Below, piece after piece: positions 1 to 9,788 of a stretch of 64,000 nucleotides of DNA (its first letter is position 1; every line of letters begins with the position of its first letter). The stretch is from the NCBI GenBank assembly GCA_902510815.1, contig CABXDI010000001.1:62001-126000 (forward strand), written 5' to 3'. This stretch comes from an uncultured Verrucomicrobiota bacterium (GTDB lineage: Bacteria > Verrucomicrobiota > Verrucomicrobiia > Verrucomicrobiales > DEV007). The position numbers and the translations under genes are program-made. The notes under the pieces are model-generated. The model had not been told where the DNA came from and searched no databases. It was given only the letters and a program-made list of their open reading frames with translations.

Positions 1-3000
1 GAGCTAAGACTAACAATATTCAATCCATGTATCGCTAAAATATTTTTTCCATTATTGAAAACCTCTGGAACAATTTGATTAACTGAAACATCGGAAACAA
101 CCTGGTTATCAGTTCTTATTTTAGTCGCCCTAGAGGAAAAATTTAGATCCTCCGGCGCATTAACTCTGGAAACTTCATTCCCGTTAATATAAGCAACATA
201 ACCATCATCATACTTGAGCTCTAACTTTGCAAGGATAAGTGCTTTTCCCTCAAGATCCAAATCGAATGGAATTCTTAGGTATGATGATGAATTGACCCCT
301 TTCATATCTTCCTCAATATTTGTCTCGATAAAAGAGTTAAGAAGACCTCCTTTAGATTCAAAACCTATAGGCTGAATGGCCGACTTCCATGAAGAGTCGT
401 CAAAATTCAGAGAGCTTGATAGCCATGAGCTTCCCATTGAATCATCCTCTGGCACAAGAAACTTAATTTCTGATCCTCTCTTAACAAGTTCTATCTCCTC
501 AGTTGCAGAGGGTGATTGAACCGCTAAATCAATTGAACTAATAACTTTCAATTTCAAATCACTAGATGACACCTCACCATTATCTGCAGTAATTGTAATA
601 ACATAATCTCCTGCAGAAGTTGGAATTCCAGAAATCGTATCAATCCCATCAAAATTAATCCCAGAAGGAAGTGCAGATACTTCCAATTTCGCATTAACAT
701 CAGTTGTTAAAATGCGATAAGAAAACTGAGAACCAATAACTACTGCTTTTGTAAGGTCACTGACAATTTGAGGAGGACCCTCTTGACTCGCAAAAGCAAT
801 AGTATCAAGCCACGCTTTATCGAGCCCACCCGTCGAGGCACCATCCTTGGAATAGACCCATTTAAGCTCATGTTCACCTTCAGGTATATTAAATTGCTTA
901 ACCTCCCAATCGACTTCACCACTAATTGAATATATTGGTTCTCCATCTACCAAAAATCTAAAAAAATCATACCCAGACTCTGAACTTACCTTCCACCAGA
1001 AATAAACGATGTCTGGCCCAGTAACCTTAATAGATATTGATGCACTCTCATAATTACCTAAATTATCTGTCTGTATTGCATCGTCACCATCATTATGGAT
1101 ACTCTGCTGCCATGACCAGCCATCATGTACAATTTCCAGAGGACGAATCCGATAATCTGCGCTAATTTCTGATGAAAGAAAAAATCCAGAACCTACTTTT
1201 CTGTTTTTTGTTATTTTGTTGGCAACATTCCTAGAGAAATCGGAAGTTTGATTTTCATCAATTGTTATTTTGTTAGCAACATTCCTAGAAAAATCGGAGG
1301 ATTGATTTTCATCAATTGTTATTTTGTTGGCAACGTTCCTAGAAAAATCGGAAGATTGATTTTTATCAATTGTTTCGTGCCTATAAAGCATACCGTGCAC
1401 TGCTAAAATATTTTCTCCCGGCAAAATCAAAGAACTGGGTATTTCTATATCCAAATTATCACCAACATTATTTTCATCAATTCTTATAGTTGATGATGAA
1501 TCAAAATCTAAATCGTCGGGCGCATTTTGAGATCCAATCTTTGTACCATTAAGGTAAGCCACAAAACCATCTTTTGCTTTAATGTTAAGATTAGCAGACT
1601 CAATAAGTTCACGATTTAAATCAACTTCAAAGGGAAATCGAAAATATATACTCGTATCGGAATTGTTGAAATTCTCACTCAGATCACTTTGTACCAATTC
1701 GCTAAGAAATGAATTTTCCAAACCTGCACCAAAGGGTTGAGAGGAAGTGATCCAGGCCGAATCATCATAGGAAGAGGAAAAATTATTCCAATTTTGGTAA
1801 AGCTCATCTCTTTTTGGTATGATACATTTCGCCTCCGTTGAGAAATCCACATATTTTTTTGCCTTTAAATTTGAAGTCAAAAGGTCAACGCCATTGGCAA
1901 TACTATCTAAAGTTACTTCAAATGAAATTAACTGACTTTGATTCCCTGCAGGATTTGATGCAATAATTGTTGCGTCAAAATTTCCAGCCTCTATCGGTAT
2001 CCAACTAAATTTACCAGTTGAATTTATCGACATACCTAGCTCCCCACCTTCAATACTATATTCGGTTGGAGTATTGATTGAAACAACCTGATAACTGAAC
2101 TCTTGATTGGTAAATGCAAGGTGATTATCTAAGCTTTTAATTTCAGGAATTATATAGTCATCGTTCAAAATTGTTACTCTTGCCGGAATAGAAGACACCA
2201 AGGCATTGATAGGGTCAGATAGATGAACAAAAAATGTCTCGTGCTCTTCAGGCTTAGAGTCACCTATAATTTCTACCACAACCGACTGCTCTAACTGATC
2301 ATCCGTGAAATTAATGACCTTATCTAGAGTCAAGTAATCACTATCCGAAACATTAGCCGTTCCATCCTCTGAGTAAACTCTTACTGAAACCGGCTCACCG
2401 CTCGGGTTTCTAATTTCAATTTTTAATTCAGCTTCTCGAGTACCAGAATCAGACTCACTGATCTGAACGCCATTAATAACAATGAGGTCATCAGCATAAA
2501 TACCCTCTAATTTCTCAACTCCAGTCCCAGAAGGGTCAAGCCAATCTGACAAGCTTGAAGCTGAAGTGCCTGCTCCTTCCCAAGATGAATAAAATCTTCC
2601 ATAGTAATCTGGCCCTGACTGACCATTACAATCCGAGTAACCTCCCGTAAGTTGACCAACTATCAAGCCAGCATCATCAAAAAGCGGAGACCCTGATGAA
2701 CCAGGTTCAACTAACCCAAAATCCCAACCCGGAATTCTTAAATATTTTTCATTACTGTTAACAGCATCTGATAACCAGTCAGTGATAGAGGTTGGCTGCA
2801 ATTCAATTGAAATTCTTTTTTCTGAAACTCCCGGGTGGTGAATGCCAACTGAGGAATCCGGATTTTCAGGAGACCTATTCCAACCAGCAAAGAATGGCAT
2901 GAATTCTGGATCGACCGGATCGTCTAGTTCAATTAAACAAAAATCACTAGAAGCATCTTTAGCTCGCAAAATTGATCCTGTATTGAACTGATCAACTCTT

Positions 3001-3959
3001 CCGTCACCAACTCTTCCATTCAAACTAGTTCCAACTGGCCGACATGTAGAATTCTCATGATTCCAATAAACGACGACTGAAGCTGCATTCAAATTTGTGA
3101 TACCACAATGCTCAGCAGTAAGGAAATAGGGTCTTAAGTCATTGTTTGTATTATTTACAAGCGCTCCACTACAGGTATCAATTCCCTCAATTGTATAGGC
3201 TCCTACTGATCTAATTTGATCCCTATAAATATCAATAATTGGACCGTAGTCACTATTGTCCTCAACTGAACAAATGACATCAATTTGGCAGGTGCCAGAG
3301 GTATTAGCCGAAATTTTAAAATGCGATCCCGCACTTCTGAACCCGTGATTAACTTTGGTTAGGTGCAATCTAGTTTCAGATTTTTTATCTCGAGGAATAG
3401 ATAAATTAATTTTTAAAGCACTGGACCAAAATAAAGGTGTCCAAAGCTGTCGATGCTTATCATTATCTGAACTTGTAAATGTTACAGGCTTGGCTCCTTC
3501 AGATTGGCCTGTTAAATTCAAAGTAGCTCCTTCGGGAAGATGAAAATCAGTAAAACCCAAGTTTATAGACTCAGCTCCTTCTGATTTAATAACAAAATCC
3601 CACTCGAGGTAATTTTTTGATTCTTTCCATCTTCCATCAATTTCAGGAGAGAAGTCAACCTCTCTGGGATATGCAAATCTATAAATACCCTCATCCTCTA
3701 GTTTGAGAGAATTTTCAATTAATTGTTTATGATCAAGATGAGGAAGAACTATTTCATCAATGGATTCATTAGCATTGATGAGACCTTCTTTTAATAAGCC
3801 AGAGTAATTTTTTTCAGTTTTAAGGATAATAGAATTTGCATCCGTTACAGAGCGATCACCTTCTTTGAAATATTTGTGAACTAATAATGAAATAAAAATT
3901 ATACATCCAAAAATGGAAGTGATTAAAACTAGTAGTGTCTTGTATTTAGTATTACGCAT
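1..3959 (-). CDS. Partial (3' end outside window): membrane-anchored secreted trypsin-like (lysyl endopeptidase-like, S1) serine protease with Calx-beta domain and two jelly-roll-like modules
   Basis: Open frame absent from ORF track because it leaves the window. ATG at 3959 (rev), N-term MRNTKYKTLLVLITSIFGCIIFISLLV; TAEHCG (His codon 3108-3110), DFCLIELDD, EPGSSGSPLF (Ser codon 2688-2690); Calx-beta-like ETFFVHLSDPINALVSSIPARVTILNDD; two copies of ...DDGYVAYINGNEV...GKNILAIHG. Frame checked at 3-60, 1212-1265, 2103-2162 and at both catalytic codons. Confidence 0.85.
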   Translation of the reverse strand, partial: MRNTKYKTLLVLITSIFGCIIFISLLVHKYFKEGDRSVTDANSIILKTEKNYSGLLKEGLINANESIDEIVLPHLDHKQLIENSLKLEDEGIYRFAYPREVDFSPEIDGRWKESKNYLEWDFVIKSEGAESINLGFTDFHLPEGATLNLTGQSEGAKPVTFTSSDNDKHRQLWTPLFWSSALKINLSIPRDKKSETRLHLTKVNHGFRSAGSHFKISANTSGTCQIDVICSVEDNSDYGPIIDIYRDQIRSVGAYTIEGIDTCSGALVNNTNNDLRPYFLTAEHCGITNLNAASVVVYWNHENSTCRPVGTSLNGRVGDGRVDQFNTGSILRAKDASSDFCLIELDDPVDPEFMPFFAGWNRSPENPDSSVGIHHPGVSEKRISIELQPTSITDWLSDAVNSNEKYLRIPGWDFGLVEPGSSGSPLFDDAGLIVGQLTGGYSDCNGQSGPDYYGRFYSSWEGAGTSASSLSDWLDPSGTGVEKLEGIYADDLIVINGVQISESDSGTREAELKIEIRNPSGEPVSVRVYSEDGTANVSDSDYLTLDKVINFTDDQLEQSVVVEIIGDSKPEEHETFFVHLSDPINALVSSIPARVTILNDDYIIPEIKSLDNHLAFTNQEFSYQVVSINTPTEYSIEGGELGMSINSTGKFSWIPIEAGNFDATIIASNPAGNQSQLISFEVTLDSIANGVDLLTSNLKAKKYVDFSTEAKCIIPKRDELYQNWNNFSSSYDDSAWITSSQPFGAGLENSFLSELVQSDLSENFNNSDTSIYFRFPFEVDLNRELIESANLNIKAKDGFVAYLNGTKIGSQNAPDDLDFDSSSTIRIDENNVGDNLDIEIPSSLILPGENILAVHGMLYRHETIDKNQSSDFSRNVANKITIDENQSSDFSRNVANKITIDENQTSDFSRNVANKITKNRKVGSGFFLSSEISADYRIRPLEIVHDGWSWQQSIHNDGDDAIQTDNLGNYESASISIKVTGPDIVYFWWKVSSESGYDFFRFLVDGEPIYSISGEVDWEVKQFNIPEGEHELKWVYSKDGASTGGLDKAWLDTIAFASQEGPPQIVSDLTKAVVIGSQFSYRILTTDVNAKLEVSALPSGINFDGIDTISGIPTSAGDYVITITADNGEVSSSDLKLKVISSIDLAVQSPSATEEIELVKRGSEIKFLVPEDDSMGSSWLSSSLNFDDSSWKSAIQPIGFESKGGLLNSFIETNIEEDMKGVNSSSYLRIPFDLDLEGKALILAKLELKYDDGYVAYINGNEVSRVNAPEDLNFSSRATKIRTDNQVVSDVSVNQIVPEVFNNGKNILAIHGLNIVSLS
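1211..1372 (-). repeat. Three tandem in-frame copies of a 54-bp unit (18 aa: IDENQSSDFSRNVANKIT)
   Basis: Unit starts at 1211, 1265 and 1319 (ttattttgttggcaacattcctaga...); only a few substitutions between copies; read directly from sequence. Confidence 0.95.
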
Positions 3960-4301
3960 TATCACAATATTATTTGATATAATTGATTAGAGTTAATCGA
4001 TTATTTTTGTACTAACATTAATATTAGTAATGTTATGTTAGTAATATAATGCAGGATCACTGAGTTCTGTCTTTTATAAAAAACAGTTTTTTTTATAATC
4101 ACTAAACGTGAAATAAAATCAAAAACTTACTGGCAAGTTGATTTCAAAAAGAGACCTCAGGAAATTTTCAAACTACAGATAATTCCTTTTATTTGATATA
4201 TTTACAGTAAATGTATTGAGATTTTATGATCATAACATATTTGTCATGATGATAATAATTAGCTTAATCAGCAATACAGCCTCAAAATTAATAAAACTTT
4301 A

Positions 4302-5270
4302 ATGAGAATACTTCTTACTACAACTTCTTATCAGGATACTCCTGGACCGCACCATGACCTTTTAGCCTCTACTGGCTGGGAGATTACAAGAGAAAGAGGC
4401 CCTCTGCCAGAAGATAAAATGCTAGAACTAGCTGGTGAATTTGATGGCTTCCTTTGCGGCGATGATGCGATAACTCAAAGTGTTATAGATAAATCGCTAC
4501 CAAAACTAAAAGTAATTAGCAAATATGGGATTGGCCTAGATAAAATTAACGTTGATTACGCAACCGAAAAAAAAATCCCTATCCTTTTCACTCCAGGTGT
4601 TAATCACACAACCGTGGCAGAGCACTGCTTCGGTTTACTCCTTGGAATTACAAAAAAAATTCATTCTAACGCAATTGAAGTCTCCTCAGGAGCTTGGAAA
4701 GCAGGTTGGAAAAAACCTGTCGGAAATGAAATTATGGGTAAAACCATTGGGATCATTGGCCTCGGAAGAATAGGAAAGGAAGTCGCAACTCGAGCAAAAG
4801 CTTTTGGACTTGAAGTTATTGCCTATGATCCATTCTACGATGAAGAATTTGGGAAGACCCTTCAAATTCAAAAGAGCACCTCGATGAATGAAGTCTTATG
4901 TAATTCTGATATCGTATCACTTCACTGCTTTCTTAATGAAGAAACCCATGGCATGATTAATGCCCATAAGATTCAACAAATGCGAAATAACGTCATTGTG
5001 ATTAATTGTGCAAGGGGTGAAATCGTTGACACAGACGCAATGAAACAAGCTCTTGATAGTGGAAAAATTGGAGGATATGGAACTGACGTTCTCGACACTG
5101 AACCTCCCGCTGAAAATCATCCGCTACTTAATGCACCAAACTGTATTATCACGTCACACATTGCATCAAGAACACATGAATCAGTGGCAAGACAAGCATG
5201 TATGGCGACAAAAAACATCATCTCATATCTGAACGGTACGGATGACTTCACTCAAGCGAATACATTTTAA
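4302..5270 (+). CDS. D-2-hydroxyacid dehydrogenase (phosphoglycerate dehydrogenase-like)
   Basis: GKTIGIIGLGRIGKEVATRAKAFGLEVIAYDP Rossmann motif; NCARGEIVDTDAM; GGYGTDVLDTEPP. Confidence 0.9.
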   Translation: MRILLTTTSYQDTPGPHHDLLASTGWEITRERGPLPEDKMLELAGEFDGFLCGDDAITQSVIDKSLPKLKVISKYGIGLDKINVDYATEKKIPILFTPGVNHTTVAEHCFGLLLGITKKIHSNAIEVSSGAWKAGWKKPVGNEIMGKTIGIIGLGRIGKEVATRAKAFGLEVIAYDPFYDEEFGKTLQIQKSTSMNEVLCNSDIVSLHCFLNEETHGMINAHKIQQMRNNVIVINCARGEIVDTDAMKQALDSGKIGGYGTDVLDTEPPAENHPLLNAPNCIITSHIASRTHESVARQACMATKNIISYLNGTDDFTQANTF

Positions 5271-5280
5271 TAAAAACACC

Positions 5281-6375
5281 ATGAAAGAAAAATTTTATAT
5301 TGTTCCAAAAGAACAGCACAACGACCTCGTATCCCTTGCATATAAACATCGAGGATACAGTTCAGAAGAAGCTGCAGACGCAGCCAAGTTCTGCTCTTTC
5401 GCTTCAACTCATGGCGTACGTACTCACAATGCCCTCAAAGCATTACACCTGGACGAATTATTTGGTTCCGGAAATGGAGGATGTAATCCAGATTCAGAAA
5501 TTGAAGTTCTTGAGAATAAATTTGCAGCCAGCGAATCATGGAACTGTAACATGAAACTTGGTCAGAGCGTAGCTTACGAAGCGATAGAACGATGCATCGA
5601 GCTAGCCGATAAATACGGAATAGGCCAAGTGTCGGTGGATAACGCCTTCCATTATCTTTGGGGAGGAGGCTATGTTCTAGATGCAGCCAATAGAGGGTAC
5701 ATCGCCTACACTAACTGCACAGCAGGACTGGCAGAGGTCGTTCCCTTCATGGGAAAATTTCCTACATTAGGAACCAATCCTCATAGCTGGGCATTCCCTA
5801 CAGCTGAAGCGATAGGCTTTCCAATCGTCATAGATTGGGCAACATCAGTCGTCGCAATGGGAAGGGTTCAACAATTAAAAAGAGAAGGACAAAAATTACC
5901 GGATAGTGCTGCAGTCGACAAAGACGGAAATCCAACTAATGACCCAGAACAAGCTGCCTATCTAGTTCCTTTTGGTGCTCATAAGGGATATGGAATGGCT
6001 CTCATTAATGAGATACTTGCCTCCTTCATTGGTGGATCCTTACCAACCCTAAGATCTCGTGAAATTCCAGAAGGAGAAAAAAGAACTCCTAGCTTCTATT
6101 TTCAAGTCATCCATCCCGAAGCAGTGAGCGGTGGCGCCTTTGCTTCAGGACGAAACCAAACTGAAAATGTTCGAGCCGTAATAGATGATATAAAGTCTCA
6201 TGGTAATGAAGGAATTTTTCTACCTGGGCAGGACTTTGCTCAGGCTGAAAGTCGTACTAAAAATGCTGGAGGCCTTCTCTTCTCAGAAGCGGAAATTGAT
6301 GAATTCAATCATATCGCCAAAGAAATAAATGCCCCTGAGTGGAATTTAGCATCATTTAATAAGTTCGAGGATTAA
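5281..6375 (+). CDS. Ldh_2 family (malate/L-lactate/ureidoglycolate) NAD(P)-dependent dehydrogenase
   Basis: HGVRTHN, PTLGTNPHSWAFPT and HKGYGMALINEIL motifs; ATG at 5281 preferred over track start 5242. Confidence 0.8.
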   Translation: MKEKFYIVPKEQHNDLVSLAYKHRGYSSEEAADAAKFCSFASTHGVRTHNALKALHLDELFGSGNGGCNPDSEIEVLENKFAASESWNCNMKLGQSVAYEAIERCIELADKYGIGQVSVDNAFHYLWGGGYVLDAANRGYIAYTNCTAGLAEVVPFMGKFPTLGTNPHSWAFPTAEAIGFPIVIDWATSVVAMGRVQQLKREGQKLPDSAAVDKDGNPTNDPEQAAYLVPFGAHKGYGMALINEILASFIGGSLPTLRSREIPEGEKRTPSFYFQVIHPEAVSGGAFASGRNQTENVRAVIDDIKSHGNEGIFLPGQDFAQAESRTKNAGGLLFSEAEIDEFNHIAKEINAPEWNLASFNKFED

Positions 6376-6441
6376 TAAATTTTTCATGACACAATGAAAA
6401 AGCATTGAAGGATCTTTAATTAACGTTATCATCGGCGCCCC

Positions 6442-7539
6442 ATGGCACTTGAAATAAAACCTCACTCAGAATGCAATTTTACTCAGATTTCATTAGGCGA
6501 AATCATGCTCAGACTGGATCCTGGAAATGGACGAGTAAGAACAGCCAGAACGTTTAATGCTTGGGAAGGCGGAGGAGAATATAACGTAGCCAGAGGGCTC
6601 AGACGATGCTTTGGAATGAAGACAGCCATTGTAACGGCTTTCGCAGAAAATGAAGTCGGTAGACTTATTGAGGATTTCATTCTTCAAGGCGGTGTAGACA
6701 CTCAATTCGTTCAATGGAAGGAATTTGATGGCATTGGTAGAGACATTAGAAATGGAATTAATTTTACCGAACGTGGATTTGGAATTAGAGGGGCAAAAGG
6801 AACATCTGATAGAGGCCACACAGCATCCTCTCTAATGAAATGCGGTGACATTGACTGGAATCAAATCTTTGGCGAGCAGGGATCTCAGTGGTTTCATACT
6901 GGTGGAATATTTGCAGCACTATCCGAAACAACTGCCGAGCTCGTAATCGAAGCCTGCAAGAAAGCAAAAGAACACGGCACCATTGTTAGCTACGATCTAA
7001 ATTATCGTCCATCATTATGGAAATCAATAGGCGGTCAGAAAAGAGCCCAGGAAGTAAATAGAGAAATCGCTAAGTACGTTGATGTAATGATCGGAAACGA
7101 AGAAGACTTCACTGCTTGCCTCGGTTTCGAAGTCGAGGGAGTCGACGAGAATATTTCAGGCATTCAAGTTGATAATTTTAAGATAATGATTGAAAAAGCA
7201 GTGTCTGAATTTCCTAACTTCAAAGCAACAGCGACAACTCTTAGAGAAGTCAAAACTGCAAGTGTTAATGACTGGGGTGCAATTGCTTGGCATGATGGAG
7301 AATTCTACGAAGCCACCCACAGATCAGGGCTAGAAATATTTGATCGAGTCGGAGGTGGAGACTCTTTTGCCAGCGGACTCATATATGGCTTCCTAAAACA
7401 TAACGACGCCCAACTCGCCGTTGAATTCGGCGCTGCCCACGGCGCTCTTGCTATGACGACTCCTGGTGATACGACAATGGCGACCTTGTCAGAAGTGGAA
7501 AAGCTTGTAGAAGGTGGAAGTGCTAGAGTCGATAGATAA
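6442..7539 (+). CDS. PfkB family carbohydrate kinase, 2-keto-3-deoxygluconate kinase-like
   Basis: [51 protein letters not shown]. Confidence 0.85.
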   Translation: MALEIKPHSECNFTQISLGEIMLRLDPGNGRVRTARTFNAWEGGGEYNVARGLRRCFGMKTAIVTAFAENEVGRLIEDFILQGGVDTQFVQWKEFDGIGRDIRNGINFTERGFGIRGAKGTSDRGHTASSLMKCGDIDWNQIFGEQGSQWFHTGGIFAALSETTAELVIEACKKAKEHGTIVSYDLNYRPSLWKSIGGQKRAQEVNREIAKYVDVMIGNEEDFTACLGFEVEGVDENISGIQVDNFKIMIEKAVSEFPNFKATATTLREVKTASVNDWGAIAWHDGEFYEATHRSGLEIFDRVGGGDSFASGLIYGFLKHNDAQLAVEFGAAHGALAMTTPGDTTMATLSEVEKLVEGGSARVDR

Positions 7540-7546
7540 TCATAAT

Positions 7547-8326
7547 ATGAGCTACATAGAATCCATCTTCTCACTCAAAGGTAAAACAGCTGTTGTCATA
7601 GGAGGCACAGGTGAACTCTGCGGCACAATGGCCGAAGGCCTAGCATCAGCTGGAGCCGAAGTTGTTCTCGTAGGCCGCAATGAAGAGAAAGCAGCAAATC
7701 GAATTAATAATATCAAGAATTCAGGTGGAAATGCCTACTTTCTTAAAGGAGACGTCACAAACAAAGAGTCAATCAAAGCCATTCTTGATAGTGCACTGAA
7801 TAAATCAGGAAAATGTGAGATCCTCGTAAATGGAGCCGGCATTAACTCGGCTACCCCTTTCCTTGAAATACCCGAAGAAGAATTCGACCAAATATTTGAA
7901 ACTAACTCCAAAGCTGTTTTCCTAACTTGTCAGACCTTTGGCAAATACTTCATTGATAACAAAATCCCAGCATCCATAATTAATATCGGCTCAATGTCTG
8001 GTGTAATACCCCTATCAAGAGTGTTCACTTACTCAATGACAAAAGCAGCAGTTCATAATATTAGTAAGAATTTAGCTAGAGAATGGGCAACTCAAAAAAT
8101 CAGAGTGAATACACTTGTTCCTGGTTTTTTCCCAGCAGAACAAAACCGTAAAGTTCTCACAGACGATCGCATCAATTCAATAATGGGGCATACTCCAATG
8201 CAACGCTTTGGCGAATCCAATGAATTGATTGGGGCTACTCTTTTCCTAGCTTCAGAAAAAGCAAGCAGCTTCGTAACAGGTTCCGAGATAATTGTTGATG
8301 GCGGTTATGCTAGTATGACAATATAG
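7547..8326 (+). CDS. SDR family oxidoreductase
   Basis: [58 protein letters not shown] at 7547. Confidence 0.9.
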   Translation: MSYIESIFSLKGKTAVVIGGTGELCGTMAEGLASAGAEVVLVGRNEEKAANRINNIKNSGGNAYFLKGDVTNKESIKAILDSALNKSGKCEILVNGAGINSATPFLEIPEEEFDQIFETNSKAVFLTCQTFGKYFIDNKIPASIINIGSMSGVIPLSRVFTYSMTKAAVHNISKNLAREWATQKIRVNTLVPGFFPAEQNRKVLTDDRINSIMGHTPMQRFGESNELIGATLFLASEKASSFVTGSEIIVDGGYASMTI

Positions 8327-8338
8327 AGTATCTACAAA

Positions 8339-8956
8339 CTATTCTTTTTCTTTATCGACTTCGTTTGAACTAGAATCAGCATCATCTTCCTCAGATTCTT
8401 TATTCCTAAATCGGAAAGCGGAAATAGGATCATTCTTGGTGCCAGATAAGCCAACAGGCCTTGATCCTTTGGACCCAACTTTTGGTGGCAAGACGTTAGG
8501 AAGAGCTTTTAGAATATTCTGCCTCGGCTTTCTTTCTGAATCTAAACTTTCCAAAGTCATAACCACACACTTAGGTGATGGATAGCGATAATAAAAAGCC
8601 CTGAGTTTTTCTTCTCTTTCTATCCAATACTCAGTATTCAGAAATCTAGTTTGTTGAACATTTGGTCCAAGGTTTTCAGCGACAAGGCTTTCGGCTGTTC
8701 GTGTTTTAACATTTCTTCCATGATAAATAATGACCCACGCCTTTTCGTTTTGATCATACTCCACGATGACTTCTATGCCTCCATTCTTAAAAAGTTCGGC
8801 CTTGCCCACACTTTCCACTAATCTTGGTTCAATGGATCCAACGGGCTGCCCAAGTAGGCGATGAACATTTTTTCTTGGCTCTCCAATTTGAGCCTCAGAG
8901 CTAGTGATTGATAATAACAATGCAATTAAAGGCGAAATACTCAGTAATAATTTCAT
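8339..8956 (-). CDS. Hypothetical secreted protein
   Basis: 205 aa, signal-peptide-like MKLLLSISPLIALLLSITSSEAQ; convergent with upstream operon. Confidence 0.65.
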   Translation of the reverse strand: MKLLLSISPLIALLLSITSSEAQIGEPRKNVHRLLGQPVGSIEPRLVESVGKAELFKNGGIEVIVEYDQNEKAWVIIYHGRNVKTRTAESLVAENLGPNVQQTRFLNTEYWIEREEKLRAFYYRYPSPKCVVMTLESLDSERKPRQNILKALPNVLPPKVGSKGSRPVGLSGTKNDPISAFRFRNKESEEDDADSSSNEVDKEKE

Positions 8957-9088
8957 TTAGCGCAATTGTAGCTGCTAGCGGCCTTGCGTCAATGCCTCAG
9001 CCATATAGGCGATTTAGAAAAATAGGCATATTGAGAATTCCAATTAAAAGGACAGTCTTAATGTTTATGTAATCTTTCTGTGTTTATT

Positions 9089-9118
9089 ATGTAAATACTG
9101 AATATATAATGTAAATAC
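9089..9118 (+). promoter_or_regulatory. Direct repeat atgtaaatac x2, period 20, directly upstream of sigma factor gene
   Basis: atgtaaatac at 9089-9098 and 9109-9118; partial atgtaa at 9067. Confidence 0.3.
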
Positions 9119-9119
9119 C

Positions 9120-9722
9120 ATGATACAACAAATAGAGAATCCTAATGATAAAATCGTTTCTCTGGCAAGCACAGGTAATCAAAAGGCCTGCGAGCAACTC
9201 ATCGACATGCTTTATCCGGTAATCGAACCGATAGTACGCAAGCACTTAAGTCCAGGAGAAGAAAAACAAGACGTTCTACAGGAAATATTTATGAAGATCT
9301 TTTGCAATTTAGAACAATTCTCTGGGCAAACACCGATTAGGAACTGGAGCTCAAAAATCGCATTAAATACCTGCTATGACAGGCTTAGAAAAAAAAGAAT
9401 CAGACCGGATCTAGTGTATGGTCAAAGAGCCGTAGACACCGCAGCAAGGCCCAGATCAAATTCACTAAAAACCGATAGAAGCTTTGAATATGAACTTGTT
9501 GATGAATTAATCAATGAGCTTCTATCATCATTAAATCCCCAAGAAAGAACGGTCATAACCTTAATCGAGCTCAAAGAGAAAAGTGTTAAAGAGGTCTGCG
9601 AAATCACTGGTTGGAGCGAATCAAAGGTAAAAGTCACTAAAATGCGAGCAAAGCGTAAACTGGAAGCAGCAGTAAAAAAACTGGAAAATGATCCCTTAAG
9701 CGCAGTTGGAATACACAACTGA
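9120..9722 (+). CDS. RNA polymerase sigma-70 factor, ECF-like
   Basis: QDVLQEIFMKIFCNLEQF (region 2), ALNTCYDRLRKKR, LNPQERTVITLIELKEKSVKEVCEITGWSESKVKVTKMRAKRKL (region 4). Confidence 0.9.
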   Translation: MIQQIENPNDKIVSLASTGNQKACEQLIDMLYPVIEPIVRKHLSPGEEKQDVLQEIFMKIFCNLEQFSGQTPIRNWSSKIALNTCYDRLRKKRIRPDLVYGQRAVDTAARPRSNSLKTDRSFEYELVDELINELLSSLNPQERTVITLIELKEKSVKEVCEITGWSESKVKVTKMRAKRKLEAAVKKLENDPLSAVGIHN

Positions 9723-9788
9723 ATTGATGAAAGAATTTGAATTGGTAAATGAAGGTCATACTCTATTGTTATATAACTAGATAAAAAT

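Noticed and set aside
740-946. 68-aa minus ORF
   Set aside because: Out-of-frame overlap of the large protease frame; no independent support.
1211-1372. CRISPR-like interpretation of the three 54-bp repeats
   Set aside because: Repeats are contiguous without spacers and in frame within a coding region.
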